From Alphaproteobacteria bacterium (GTDB lineage: Bacteria > Pseudomonadota > Alphaproteobacteria > Rhizobiales > GCA-2746425): a stretch of DNA of 64,000 bases. The notes below the pieces were generated by a model that saw nothing but the letters and a program-made list of their open reading frames with translations, was not told the DNA's origin and searched no databases. Within the stretch, counting starts at the first letter, position 1. Each line of letters opens with the position of its first letter. Below, in pieces: positions 9,350 through 18,496 of the stretch. Made by a program: the position numbers and the translations under genes. The stretch is taken from assembly GCA_024743215.1 (NCBI GenBank), contig JANSWZ010000001.1:496001-560000 (forward strand). The letters are read 5' to 3'.

Positions 9350-10000
9350 ATGTTCGATCTTGGATGGACCGAATTCATTGTTGTGGCTGTTGTAGCAATT
9401 CTTGTGGTGGGTCCTAAGGAGCTGCCGGGAATGTTGCGGACAATTGGCAAGACAATTGGAAATATGCGCCGGATGGCGGGTGACTTTCAGCGTCAGATGA
9501 ATGATGCGCTGAAGGAGGCCGACCTTGATGGCATTAAAACCGGCATTGATAGCATAAACAGCATCAATCCGGTATCGCAACTCAAAAGCAGCCTCAATCC
9601 TGTCAAACAAGCCGCTGAGGATGTCCAACGTGATATCAACAAGGGTCTGTTGAACGCGGGTGAGGGGACCAAGCCAAAAGCGGATGCGCAAACGGCGTCT
9701 GTACCTGATGCCGTTGCTGCTGGCAAACCCAAGGCTGCTGCCAAACCAAAGACTGCAGCAAAGCCGAGAGCCACCACAAAATCAAAAGCGGCTGAGAAGC
9801 CGGCTGCTGGAAAAACTGCAGCCACCAAGGCGACATCCGCCAAGGGTGCGGCCACAAAGACAACTACTGCCAAGGCAACTGCTGCCAAGGCGACCCCTGC
9901 CAAAGCTACTGCTGCCAAGACGAGTGCAGCGAGAAAGCCTGCCGCTAAAAAGACCACCGCAAAAACTGCGGGTACTTCCAAGAAGGATACTGACGCGTGA
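9350..10000 (+). CDS. tatB: Sec-independent translocase protein TatB
   Basis: A 216-residue protein. Residues 1-20 (MFDLGWTEFIVVAVVAILVV) form the membrane helix, followed by the TatB hinge GPKELPGMLRTIGKTIG and an amphipathic helix with RRMAGDFQRQMNDALKEADLD. TatB with TatC forms the receptor for twin-arginine signal peptides. From about residue 122 the protein becomes a lysine/alanine/threonine-rich repeat tail resembling histone H1-like tails, which are not needed for the core Tat function. The last four bases overlap the tatC start (GTGA), so tatB and tatC are translationally coupled. Confidence 0.93.
   Translation: MFDLGWTEFIVVAVVAILVVGPKELPGMLRTIGKTIGNMRRMAGDFQRQMNDALKEADLDGIKTGIDSINSINPVSQLKSSLNPVKQAAEDVQRDINKGLLNAGEGTKPKADAQTASVPDAVAAGKPKAAAKPKTAAKPRATTKSKAAEKPAAGKTAATKATSAKGAATKTTTAKATAAKATPAKATAAKTSAARKPAAKKTTAKTAGTSKKDTDA
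9715..9970 (+). repeat. Lys/Ala repeat tract in the tatB 3' end
   Basis: Degenerate tandem units of the type GCTGCCAAGGCGACC encode repeated AAKAT/AAKPK peptides over about 85 codons. The reverse strand of this tract gives a long Ala/Val/Leu-rich open frame that is not a gene. Slipped-strand length change is plausible here because the units are so similar. Confidence 0.7.
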
Positions 10001-10800
10001 GCGAGAGCGAAGACGAAGTCGACAGCAGTCGCGCTCCGCTGATCGAGCATCTTATCGAGTTACGGCAACGGCTGTTTAAAGCCGTTATTGGTCTTGTGCT
10101 GATGTTCATCGTGAGTTTTATTTTCGCGACAGATATATTTAATGTTCTGACCGTTCCGTACGAAAAAGCGGCGGGGGATTTGCGGGATATCGAATTTATC
10201 TACACTGCGCCCCAGGAATATTTTTTCACTCAATTGAAACTGGCATTCTTTGGTGCGCTGTTTTTGGCGTTTCCGATCATTGCTTCGCAGATCTACATGT
10301 TTGTAGCGCCTGGCCTGTACAAGAATGAAAAATCGGCTTTTGTGCCTTATCTTGTTGCGACACCAATTCTTTTCGTCATCGGTGCGTCGCTGGTCTATTA
10401 TCTCATTATGCCGCTCGCCATGGGGTTTTTCCTGAGTATGGAGCAGGCCGGAGGTGATGGTCAGGCCTCCATTCAACTGGTTGCCAAGGTCAGCGAGTAT
10501 CTTGGCCTGATCATGACGCTGATTTTTGCATTTGGCCTTGTATTCCAACTGCCTGTTATTCTGACGCTATTGGGGCGAATTGGTGTGGTGAGTTCGGTTG
10601 GCCTTAAGTCCAAGCGGCGTTACGCGGTTGTTGCCGCTTTCGCGATGGCGGCTATTCTGACTCCGCCAGATCCCATCAGCCAAATTGGCTTGGCCTTGCC
10701 GACTATTGTGCTTTACGAGCTCTCTATTCTCTCCGTGCGGTTGATTGAGCGTCGGCGTGCGGAGCAGGAAAAGGCAGATGAAGCGGTTGATACTGTCTGA
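9997..10800 (+). CDS. tatC: Sec-independent translocase protein TatC
   Basis: A 267-residue polytopic membrane protein with six predicted helices. The TatC signature is visible early: PLIEHLIELRQRLFKAVIG, followed by the periplasmic loop with PQEYFFTQLKLAFFGALFLA, which contains the conserved Glu and Phe of the signal-peptide site. TatC recognises the twin-arginine motif. The GTG start at 9997 overlaps the tatB stop. The acidic C-terminal tail is short. The gene is followed 59 bases later by serS. Confidence 0.96.
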   Translation: MSESEDEVDSSRAPLIEHLIELRQRLFKAVIGLVLMFIVSFIFATDIFNVLTVPYEKAAGDLRDIEFIYTAPQEYFFTQLKLAFFGALFLAFPIIASQIYMFVAPGLYKNEKSAFVPYLVATPILFVIGASLVYYLIMPLAMGFFLSMEQAGGDGQASIQLVAKVSEYLGLIMTLIFAFGLVFQLPVILTLLGRIGVVSSVGLKSKRRYAVVAAFAMAAILTPPDPISQIGLALPTIVLYELSILSVRLIERRRAEQEKADEAVDTV

Positions 10801-10859
10801 CATTAGCGCTACTGCCACGCTCATCTCATTCAACGACAACCTGACAATTGAGCTATCCC

Positions 10860-12146
10860 ATGCATGATATCCGATGGATAAGAGAGAACTCAGCCGCTTT
10901 TGATGCAGCGATGAAAGCGCGATTTGCCGACTACCGCGCCGCAGATCTGATTGCGCTGGACGATGAACGCCGCACTCACGTGACGAAACTTCAAGAAGCC
11001 CAGGAACGCAGAAATGCGGCTTCCAAGGAAATTGGAAAAGCCAAAGCTTCCGGCGATGAAGCGGCGGCTCAGGCAGCTATTTCTGCTGTTTCGGAGTTGA
11101 AAGCCTTTATTCAAAGTGGCGAAGATGTTGAGCGGACGCTTACGGCTGCCTTGACTGACCGGCTTGCCGAAATCCCTAATATCCCGCTGGAAGACGTTCC
11201 GATCGGTCCTGGCGAAGAAGAAAATGTCCTGCTGCGTGAGGTTGGTGAAAAGCCGCGAAATAATTTCAAGCCCAAAGAACATTTCGAGTTGGGTGAAGCA
11301 CTGGGCATGATGGATTTTTCCATTGCCGGAAAAATGTCAGGCTCGCGCTTCGTTGTGTTGCGGGCGCAGATTGCCAGATTGGAGCGCGCGTTAGGGCAGT
11401 TCATGCTGGATTTGCACACGCTAGAACACGGCTACCAGGAAATCATGCCGCCTTTGCTGGTGAAGGATGATGCTGTCTACGGTACATCGCAATTGCCGAA
11501 ATTCAAGGAGGATCTGTTCCACACCGATGATGGATTCTGGCTTATTCCGACCGCTGAAGTGCCTTTGACCAATCTGGTTCGAGAAAGCATTCTTGATGGC
11601 GATCAACTGCCTTTGCGCTTTTCGGCGCTGACGCCTTGTTTCCGTTCGGAAGCCGGGTCGGCCGGTCGTGATACACGGGGCATGTTGCGTCAACACCAAT
11701 TCTCAAAAGTTGAAATGGTGAGTGTGACCAGACCTGAAGATTCTCTGTCGGAATTGGAGCGCATGCTTCAATGCGCCGAGGCCGTGCTTCAGAAGCTGGG
11801 ATTGGCCTATCGGGTCATGACATTGAGCAGCGGGGATATGGGCTTTGGTGCACGCAAGACCTACGATATCGAGGTATGGTTGCCGGGTCAGAATGCTTAC
11901 AGAGAGATTTCAAGCTGTTCAGTGTGCGGTGAATTTCAGGCGCGGCGTATGTCGGCGCGCTACCGCGTGGGGGACGACAAGTCGCTTGGCTTCGTTCACA
12001 CATTGAATGGATCCGGTGTCGCCACCGGTCGTGCCCTCATCGCAATTATGGAAAATTATCAGCGCGAAGATGGCGGCATCGATATTCCAGACATTTTAAA
12101 ACCGTATATGGCTGGGATCAGTCACATCGCAGGCCCTACGGAGTAA
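10860..12146 (+). CDS. serS: Serine--tRNA ligase
   Basis: A 428-residue class II aminoacyl-tRNA synthetase that charges tRNA-Ser. The N-terminal tRNA-binding coiled coil spans about residues 25-110. Motif 2 lies in [18 protein letters not shown], followed by HQFSKVEM, and motif 3 in [19 protein letters not shown]. The frame is open to a TTG at 10848, but the ATG at 10860 gives the family-typical N-terminus [15 protein letters not shown] and is preferred. surE follows after 5 bases, so the two are likely cotranscribed. Confidence 0.97.
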   Translation: MHDIRWIRENSAAFDAAMKARFADYRAADLIALDDERRTHVTKLQEAQERRNAASKEIGKAKASGDEAAAQAAISAVSELKAFIQSGEDVERTLTAALTDRLAEIPNIPLEDVPIGPGEEENVLLREVGEKPRNNFKPKEHFELGEALGMMDFSIAGKMSGSRFVVLRAQIARLERALGQFMLDLHTLEHGYQEIMPPLLVKDDAVYGTSQLPKFKEDLFHTDDGFWLIPTAEVPLTNLVRESILDGDQLPLRFSALTPCFRSEAGSAGRDTRGMLRQHQFSKVEMVSVTRPEDSLSELERMLQCAEAVLQKLGLAYRVMTLSSGDMGFGARKTYDIEVWLPGQNAYREISSCSVCGEFQARRMSARYRVGDDKSLGFVHTLNGSGVATGRALIAIMENYQREDGGIDIPDILKPYMAGISHIAGPTE

Positions 12147-12151
12147 ATCGA

Positions 12152-12907
12152 ATGCGTATTTTGGTAACGAATGATGACGGGATAAATGCACCAGGCCTGG
12201 TGGTGTTGCGGGAAATTGCCGAGGCATTGTCTTCTGAGGTTTGGGTTGTGGCACCTGAGACCGATCAAAGTGGATTGTCCCATTCTCTGACACTCAATGA
12301 CCCCTTGCGTCTCCGCCGGATTGAAGACCGGGTTTTTGCTTTGCGTGGCACACCAACCGATTGCGTGATTATGGGTGTTCGCGAAGTCATGAAAGAGGCT
12401 CCGGACCTTATTTTGTCAGGCGTCAATTCAGGGCACAATATCTCAGATGATGTGACGTATTCAGGCACCATTGCCGCTGCAATGGAAGGCACCATGTTGC
12501 GTGTTCCCAGCATCGCGCTCAGTCAGGGTTATGACTGGGATTCGGGAGCCGAAATTCCCTGGAATGTGGCACGTGTTCACGCAGCGGGGCTAGTGCGCAA
12601 GGTGATTGACAAAGGAATTGAGCCGGGCATTTTGATCAATATCAATTTCCCCAGTTGTGCCGCAGAAGATGTTGCTGGTGTACAAATTACGCGTCAGGGT
12701 GCCTTGTCCCATGGATTGTTTCTCGACAAGCGCGATGATGGGCGCATGAATCCGTATTATTGGCTTACTTATCGCAGGCAGCCACAAAACGTGATTGCCG
12801 GAACAGATATGGATGCTCTGCAACAAAACTATATCTCGATTACCCCTCTGAAGCTTGATTTGACAGCTGATGAGGCAATGAAGCGTTATTCCGATCTAGC
12901 AGAATAG
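12152..12907 (+). CDS. surE: 5'/3'-nucleotidase SurE
   Basis: A 251-residue metal-dependent phosphatase acting on nucleoside monophosphates and short polyphosphate. The N-terminus [15 protein letters not shown] carries the metal-binding Asp-Asp pair. [19 protein letters not shown] holds the conserved SerGlyxAsn loop with Asn96-type ligand, and [15 protein letters not shown] the second active-site segment. It is encoded directly after serS and 9 bases before pcm, the classic surE-pcm stationary-phase survival pair. Length agrees with the family (about 250). Confidence 0.96.
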   Translation: MRILVTNDDGINAPGLVVLREIAEALSSEVWVVAPETDQSGLSHSLTLNDPLRLRRIEDRVFALRGTPTDCVIMGVREVMKEAPDLILSGVNSGHNISDDVTYSGTIAAAMEGTMLRVPSIALSQGYDWDSGAEIPWNVARVHAAGLVRKVIDKGIEPGILININFPSCAAEDVAGVQITRQGALSHGLFLDKRDDGRMNPYYWLTYRRQPQNVIAGTDMDALQQNYISITPLKLDLTADEAMKRYSDLAE

Positions 12908-12916
12908 AGGTATCGC

Positions 12917-13573
12917 GTGGCCGGGTTTTCAAATCCGCATAGCCATCATCTACCGGCCTTCCTGTTACGTCTGCGCGAGCTGGGCGTAACCGATGTTCCA
13001 TTGTTGAAGGCTCTGGAGAAGACCGACCGGCGACTTTATATCCCCGACCTTGCCGAGGAAGAGATGTGGGAAGATCGTGACCACTCCATTGGTTACGGTC
13101 AAAGTGCCGGGGTTCTGAGCCTTGTCGCGATTGTTGTGGATGCGCTGAAATTGCAGCGACAGGACAAGGTTTTGGACATTGGTGTCGGATGTGGCTACCA
13201 GACTGCGTTGCTGGCCAGATTGTCTCGCCGCGTCTATGGTGTGGAACGGGTTCGACCGTTGACCCGGCAAGCGGAAAAGAACCTTGAAAGCGACAATATT
13301 CTGAACGCTACTTTATACAGTGGTGACGGCCATGCGGGTTGGCCAATGCAGGCGCCATTTAATGCGATCGTTCTTGCCGCAGCTTGTGAGGCGGTGCCGC
13401 CTGTCTTGTTCGATCAATTGGCAGATGGCGGCAGATTGGTTGCGCCGATGGATGAAGGGCATGGTGAGGAAGCCATCACTGTGTTTCACAAAAACGGAAC
13501 GGAAATCAGCTGCAAGACCATTGGCAGGGGCGAATTTCCACCACTCGTTCCCGGGCGGGTGAGTGATGACTGA
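12917..13573 (+). CDS. pcm: Protein-L-isoaspartate O-methyltransferase
   Basis: A 218-residue SAM-dependent methyltransferase that repairs isoaspartyl residues in aged proteins. The SAM-binding motif I is VLDIGVGCGYQTALLARL. The upstream YGQSAGVLSLVAIVVDAL corresponds to the Pcm segment that usually reads YGQTISQP, so it is somewhat divergent. The GTG start at 12917 is preceded by AGAGG. The surE-pcm-nlpD order is conserved widely in proteobacteria. Confidence 0.9.
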   Translation: MAGFSNPHSHHLPAFLLRLRELGVTDVPLLKALEKTDRRLYIPDLAEEEMWEDRDHSIGYGQSAGVLSLVAIVVDALKLQRQDKVLDIGVGCGYQTALLARLSRRVYGVERVRPLTRQAEKNLESDNILNATLYSGDGHAGWPMQAPFNAIVLAAACEAVPPVLFDQLADGGRLVAPMDEGHGEEAITVFHKNGTEISCKTIGRGEFPPLVPGRVSDD

Positions 13574-13683
13574 GTTTCATGTCCAAACGAGAAACGGCAG
13601 AAACTGAATCAATTTAAGCATTTATAAAGGGTGTCACGGTTAATACTTCGTCTGTGTTTTGAGTACAGGCGTGAGTATGCCGG

Positions 13684-15315
13684 ATGTGTAAAAGTATAGC
13701 GTTTTCGCGGAGCCGGGCTGGCCGCTTAATTTCCAAGGCCCTATTTGTTTCATTTCTATCGGGCACTCTTGTGGCCTGCAGTAATGATTTTTCCAGAGTC
13801 TCGGATCAGGACTATACGGCAGCGGTGTCTGCCCAACGAGACTTTTTGGGTCAGCCGACGCGGCAGCCAATGCCTGCGGTTCCCATTGCTGGATCTTATT
13901 CTAATAATAATGTTGTTGCGCGGCAAAATTTGCAGCCTGTTCAGCCTTATCCGGCTCAGCAGGCTTATCCAGCCCAGCAGGCTTATATAGTTCAACCAGC
14001 TTATCCTGTTCAGCAGACATATTCTTCTGTTCAGCCCACTGTTGATTATACCAAGCCTGCAGCCGCTGCTCCTGCGCACAGGCCGACGCCTTCCAGTATG
14101 GCAAAGGGCGATTATCAGGTGCCGACGTCTCGGCAAGCTGATCCTATAACGACCGCTGCTGTGGGGCAGGATGAATCGGGTTGGACGCGGAATGGCGGCC
14201 AGACTGTGACTATCAAGCCTGGCGATACGCTTTATGCAATATCTCGGCGTTACAATGTGCCTGAGCAAGCCATTCTCAATGCAAATGGATTGTCTGGTCC
14301 CCGTGATATTGTGGCGGGTCGCTATCTGACTATTCCAACTTTCGTCCGGGCTCAGACGCAACAAACTGCTGTCAGAACCGCTCAGCCGCGATTGCAGGCA
14401 TTCCCTCAGCAAGTTTCCAGACCTGCGCAGCAAACCGCGCCCCAGGCAGATGCTCGGGCTGCAGTGGTCAATGCGGTCAGATCTGTTGGCAGTGCGCCAA
14501 GACCTTCTTCCAAGCCGACAACGCCGGCTGTCTTGACAAGACCTGCGGCAGCAGCGCCAGCGACAGTTGCGGGCGGGCATTATCGGGTTGCTCCCGGCGA
14601 TACGCTTTATAGCATTGCGCGCCGCCATAACGTGAATGTTGGCACGCTTACTGCCGCGAACAATATGGGTCAATCGACCAATATCAAGATTGGCCAAACT
14701 CTTGTCATTCCAGGTCATGGCCAGGCAACAACAATTGCAGCTGGGCGCACCGTTGCTCCAAACACGGTTGCGCCGAACAGCACGGCTCAACTGGCACCTC
14801 GGAATGTGCAGACAACAGGTTCGATCCAGCCGCCAAAGCCGGTTGCTGTTCAACCGGTCAAGCAGGTTCAGCCGGTTGTTTATACACCACCAAAGGCAGA
14901 GCAGCAGGAGCCTGCCAAACAAGCGGGCGCCGGCAGCTTATCGTTTCGTTGGCCGGTTCGTGGACGTGTAATTTCTACATTTGGTGACAAAACCAATGGC
15001 GAAAGAAACGACGGTATCAATTTGGCTGTACCAGACGGAACACCCGTCAAGGCGGCCGAAGATGGTGTTGTTATTTACTCCGGTAACGAGTTGAAGAGTT
15101 ACGGTAATCTGGTACTTGTACGGCACTCGGGCGGATGGGTAACGGCATATGCCCACAACCGTGCCTTGAGCGTTAACAGAGGCGATCAGGTTCGTCGCGG
15201 TCAGGAGATTGCTCAGGCAGGCGCCACAGGCTCTGTGAGTTCTCCACAACTGCGCTTTGAACTTCGCAAAGGATCGACTCCTGTCAATCCTTTGGACCAT
15301 TTGGGCGGCGTTTGA
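13684..15315 (+). CDS. nlpD: NlpD-like lipoprotein with two LysM and a degenerate LytM domain
   Basis: A 543-residue outer-envelope lipoprotein. The signal peptide ends in a lipobox LVAC near residue 32. A Gln/Pro/Tyr-rich linker is followed by two LysM peptidoglycan-binding domains (about 176-220, TVTIKPGDTLYAISRRYNVP; and about 300-345, YRVAPGDTLYSIARRHNVN) and a C-terminal M23/LytM domain (about 420-540). The zinc ligands of active M23 enzymes are missing: HxxxD is NDGIN and the terminal HxH is LRFEL. It therefore resembles EnvC/NlpD activators of septal amidases rather than an endopeptidase. The symbol rests on architecture and the surE-pcm-nlpD context. Confidence 0.85.
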   Translation: MCKSIAFSRSRAGRLISKALFVSFLSGTLVACSNDFSRVSDQDYTAAVSAQRDFLGQPTRQPMPAVPIAGSYSNNNVVARQNLQPVQPYPAQQAYPAQQAYIVQPAYPVQQTYSSVQPTVDYTKPAAAAPAHRPTPSSMAKGDYQVPTSRQADPITTAAVGQDESGWTRNGGQTVTIKPGDTLYAISRRYNVPEQAILNANGLSGPRDIVAGRYLTIPTFVRAQTQQTAVRTAQPRLQAFPQQVSRPAQQTAPQADARAAVVNAVRSVGSAPRPSSKPTTPAVLTRPAAAAPATVAGGHYRVAPGDTLYSIARRHNVNVGTLTAANNMGQSTNIKIGQTLVIPGHGQATTIAAGRTVAPNTVAPNSTAQLAPRNVQTTGSIQPPKPVAVQPVKQVQPVVYTPPKAEQQEPAKQAGAGSLSFRWPVRGRVISTFGDKTNGERNDGINLAVPDGTPVKAAEDGVVIYSGNELKSYGNLVLVRHSGGWVTAYAHNRALSVNRGDQVRRGQEIAQAGATGSVSSPQLRFELRKGSTPVNPLDHLGGV

Positions 15316-15342
15316 CCAGACACCAATATCCGCCCAATAGTT

Positions 15343-15383
15343 GTGGCGCTGTAGCTTAAGGCTGCAGCGCCACTTTCTTTTTT
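15343..15383 (+). terminator. Rho-independent terminator of the nlpD-like gene
   Basis: A 13-bp stem pairs 15343-15355 with 15361-15373 (one G-T wobble), with loop TTAAG and a T-rich run (TTTCTTTTTT, 15374-15383). The stop codon of the convergent DUF815 gene lies in the loop, so the terminator is embedded in the 3' end of the opposite gene. Confidence 0.85.
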
Positions 15384-16246
15384 CCAGCCATATCTTGAAT
15401 GAACTGCCAGGCAGTTCTACCGGATCGGTATCCTCTGGTTGTGGCCCATTCCAGAGCGGCAGGTCGCCATTCCGATTCTTCGATATTGAGTTCGAAATGC
15501 TCCATGTAGCCGGACACCATGCGCAGATATTCATCCTGGCTGCATTTATGGAAGCCGAGCCATAGGCCGAATCGATCTGACAGCGACACTTTTTCTTCGA
15601 CGGCTTCACTTGGATTGATGGCAGTCGAGCGTTCGTTTTCAATCATGTCGCGCGGCATGAGATGCCTGCGATTTGATGTGGCGTAGAGCAATAGATTTGA
15701 TGGACGACCTTCAATGCCGCCATCAAGCGCTGCTTTCAGCGCCTTGTAAGATGTATCATCCGTGTCGAAGGACAGATCATCGCAGAACAACAAAAAGCGA
15801 AGATCTGTTTGTGCCAATAGAATCATCAGATCGGGCAGCGACTCAATGTCCTCGCGGTGAATCTCAACAAATTTCAGCTTTTCAGCCTCTGATGCGGCCG
15901 TTTCATTGACATTTGCGTGGATCGCTTTGACGACGGAGCTTTTACCCATGCCCCTTGCGCCCCACAACAGGGCGTTGTTTGCGGGGTAACCTGACGCAAA
16001 TTGTTGTGTGTTCTGTAAAAGGATATCTCGAACCTGCTCAATTCCTTTCAACAGACTCAACTCTACCCGGTTGACTTTGGGAACCGGCTTTAGAACGCCG
16101 CTGCGTGCATTCCAAACAAAGGCATCTGCCGCCCTAAAATTTGTCGGTTCCGCAACACTTGGCGCCATACGCTCCAAAGCGTCTGCTATGCGAGTCAGGG
16201 CTGGTTTCAGGTCAAGTTGAAGTTCTTCGGCCGGAATTTGGGTCAT
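15356..16246 (-). CDS. DUF815-family AAA+ ATPase
   Basis: A 296-residue cytoplasmic P-loop ATPase of the DUF815 family. Walker A is GARGMGKSS, Walker B appears in LRFLLFCDDLSFD, and ARG-type residues lie in NLLLYATSNRRHLMPRDM. I took the ATG at 16246 (MTQIPAEELQLDL); the upstream extension to 16276 adds ten residues with no support. The family is common in bacteria, with a DnaA/ClpA-like fold, but its cellular role is not established. It is convergent with the nlpD-like gene and divergent from yajC, a conserved position in Rhizobiales. Confidence 0.88.
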   Translation of the reverse strand: MTQIPAEELQLDLKPALTRIADALERMAPSVAEPTNFRAADAFVWNARSGVLKPVPKVNRVELSLLKGIEQVRDILLQNTQQFASGYPANNALLWGARGMGKSSVVKAIHANVNETAASEAEKLKFVEIHREDIESLPDLMILLAQTDLRFLLFCDDLSFDTDDTSYKALKAALDGGIEGRPSNLLLYATSNRRHLMPRDMIENERSTAINPSEAVEEKVSLSDRFGLWLGFHKCSQDEYLRMVSGYMEHFELNIEESEWRPAALEWATTRGYRSGRTAWQFIQDMAGKKKVALQP

Positions 16247-16467
16247 AAAGCGTCCAAGTTTATGTTTTTGAGGCAATGTGCCTTTGTTTTCGCTGGCAAT
16301 TTATGGGCAGATGCCCCATTTGCAAAGCTGTTATAAACGATCCCGTGGATGAGGCTTGCAAAGCAAAGCGCCGTGAGTATAGTCCGCGAGACTTTTTCGA
16401 CAGAAAAACCAGCAAAACTGCCTAGGCTGATATGGCGTGTGGCGGTGTAACTAGACAGGATTGAACG

Positions 16468-16800
16468 ATGTTCGTAACGCCCGCATATGCGCAGGCCGCC
16501 GGTGGCGGTGCTGGAATGATAACCAGCCTTCTTCCATTCGTACTGATCTTCGCGGTGATGTATTTTTTGATTATCCGGCCACAGCGCCAACGGATGAAAA
16601 AGCACGAAGAAATGATAGGCGCAGTGCGTCGTGGGGACACCATCGTCACCAGTGGTGGTCTGATTGGTAAAGTTACCAAAGTGATTGAAGATGGCGGTGA
16701 GTTGCAGGTCGAACTGGCTGAAGGCGTGCGTGTCCGCATCGTTCGCTCGATGGTCTCCGATGTGCGCGCCAAGGGCGAGCCGGCTAAAGACGACAGCTAA
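16468..16800 (+). CDS. yajC: Preprotein translocase subunit YajC
   Basis: A 110-residue inner-membrane protein with one membrane helix (about 17-37, MITSLLPFVLIFAVMYFLII) followed by the family signature RPQRQRMKKHEEMIGAVRRGD and a small cytoplasmic domain with TIVTSGGLIGKV. YajC associates with SecDF. It begins the yajC-secD-secF operon; 70 bases separate it from secD. The 221 bases between this start and the divergent DUF815 start probably carry the operon promoter. Confidence 0.95.
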   Translation: MFVTPAYAQAAGGGAGMITSLLPFVLIFAVMYFLIIRPQRQRMKKHEEMIGAVRRGDTIVTSGGLIGKVTKVIEDGGELQVELAEGVRVRIVRSMVSDVRAKGEPAKDDS

Positions 16801-16870
16801 GCGTCCCATGCGGCTTTGGGCGGTGCCCGAGGCAGAAGATGGTCCGGCCAAATCTCTCACAGGTGCCTGA

Positions 16871-18481
16871 ATGCTTTATTTCTCTCCGATCAAGACAGTT
16901 GCAATTGTCCTGGCCGTTCTGGTCGGGTTGATCGCTGCCTTACCCAATTTGATGCCCAAAGATGTTGCAGACAGGTGGCCGGGATGGATTCCTGGCGGCC
17001 AACTGGTTCTTGGGCTGGATTTGCAGGGTGGCGCGCATTTGCTGTTGCAGGTGGAGCGGGATGATCTGATTGAAACCCGTCTGGATGATATCAGGGACAG
17101 TTTGCGCACGTCATTGCGAAATGAACGCATTGGTTACACAGGTCTGACCACTGTTGGTGAAACAGTTCAGGCCCGTTTGCGTGATGTGTCTCAAAGTGAC
17201 GCGGCCAGTGCCGCATTACAGCCAATTGTTGAACCGATTCCCGGAGGTCTTTTGTCCGGTGGGTTGCCTGTTACGGAAGTCACGCTTGATATTGATAGTG
17301 ACGGCCTTATCCAGTTGACCTTTACGCCAGAAGGTATTGCGCGCCGGGTCAGTTCAGCGGTTGATCAGTCTATTGAAGTCATTCGTCGTCGTGTTGATGA
17401 GCTGGGAACAACCGAGCCCAACATTCAACGGCAGGGCGAAGACCGTGTTCTGGTTCAGGTGCCGGGTCTGGGTGACCCACAACGCCTGAAAGACCTTTTG
17501 AAGCAAACCGCACGTTTGAGCTTTCATCTGGTTAGTCAGGAAATGTCCGGTGAGCAGGCCTTGCAGGGGCGTCCGCCATCCGGCGCAGAGGTGATGTTTT
17601 CCTCTGATGATCCACCAATCCCGTATGTGATCGAACGACGCGAGATCGTCAGTGGTGAAGATCTGGTTGATTCTCAACCCGGTTTTGATCAACGTACGAA
17701 CGAGCCGCTGGTGACCTTCCGTTTCAATAATTCTGGTGCACGCGATTTCGGCCGTGCCTCAACGGATAATGTCGGTCGGCCTTTTGCAATCATTCTGGAT
17801 GATGTCGTGATCTCCGCGCCCGTTATTCGGGAGCCGATTTTGGGCGGCAGTGGGCAGATCAGCGGTAACTTCACCGTTGAAAGTGCCAATGATCTTGCAA
17901 TTCTATTGCGCGCTGGTGCCTTGCCCGCTGATTTGACGATTGTTGAAGAACGCACGGTTGGGCCCGGCTTGGGACAGGATTCCATTGAAGCTGGTGAGAC
18001 TGCGGGGATTATCGCTGCGATTGCCGTGCTTGTCTTTATGGTACTTTCCTATGGATTGTTCGGCGTCTTTGCCAATATTGCGTTGACCATAAACATCATC
18101 ATGATCATGGGCGTTCTGTCCATGTTGCAGGCGACACTGACCTTGCCAGGTATCGCCGGGATTATTCTGACCATCGGTATGGCGGTTGATGCGAACGTTC
18201 TGATTTACGAGCGAATTCGGGAAGAAGCGCGTGCCGGCAGAAATGCCATTGCGGCCATTGATGCGGGTTACAAACGCGCGCTTGGTACCATTTTGGATGC
18301 CAATATCACGACCTTGATTGCAGCGGTTATTCTGTTCTCGCTTGGGTCTGGTCCAATCCGCGGTTTTGCCATTACTCTGGCGATTGGTATTGTAACCACC
18401 GTCTTTTCCGCCTTCACCGTAAACCGCCTGATTGTGGCGTTCTGGGTGCGTCGCACACGCCCCTCAACTGTGCCGATTTAA
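16871..18481 (+). CDS. secD: Protein translocase subunit SecD
   Basis: A 536-residue RND-superfamily membrane protein that uses the proton motive force to help pull secreted proteins out of SecYEG. One N-terminal helix is followed by a large periplasmic domain (D1 motif LGLDLQGGAHLLLQVE near residue 50) and five C-terminal helices, with the conserved motif GMAVDANVLIYERIREE and the preceding RAGALPADLTIVEERTVGPGLG. Length is slightly below the 600 of gammaproteobacteria and normal for alphaproteobacteria. secF follows after 15 bases. Confidence 0.97.
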   Translation: MLYFSPIKTVAIVLAVLVGLIAALPNLMPKDVADRWPGWIPGGQLVLGLDLQGGAHLLLQVERDDLIETRLDDIRDSLRTSLRNERIGYTGLTTVGETVQARLRDVSQSDAASAALQPIVEPIPGGLLSGGLPVTEVTLDIDSDGLIQLTFTPEGIARRVSSAVDQSIEVIRRRVDELGTTEPNIQRQGEDRVLVQVPGLGDPQRLKDLLKQTARLSFHLVSQEMSGEQALQGRPPSGAEVMFSSDDPPIPYVIERREIVSGEDLVDSQPGFDQRTNEPLVTFRFNNSGARDFGRASTDNVGRPFAIILDDVVISAPVIREPILGGSGQISGNFTVESANDLAILLRAGALPADLTIVEERTVGPGLGQDSIEAGETAGIIAAIAVLVFMVLSYGLFGVFANIALTINIIMIMGVLSMLQATLTLPGIAGIILTIGMAVDANVLIYERIREEARAGRNAIAAIDAGYKRALGTILDANITTLIAAVILFSLGSGPIRGFAITLAIGIVTTVFSAFTVNRLIVAFWVRRTRPSTVPI

Positions 18482-18496
18482 GGCTGGAGCAACGTT

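Noticed and set aside
9493-10050. 185-codon minus-strand frame across tatB
   Set aside because: It is the reverse of the Lys/Ala repeat tract, which gives an Ala/Val/Leu-rich shadow.
13756-14922. 388-codon minus-strand frame opposite the nlpD-like gene
   Set aside because: Arg/Ser/Asn-rich shadow of the Gln/Pro-rich linker; the plus frame has clear LysM and LytM domains.
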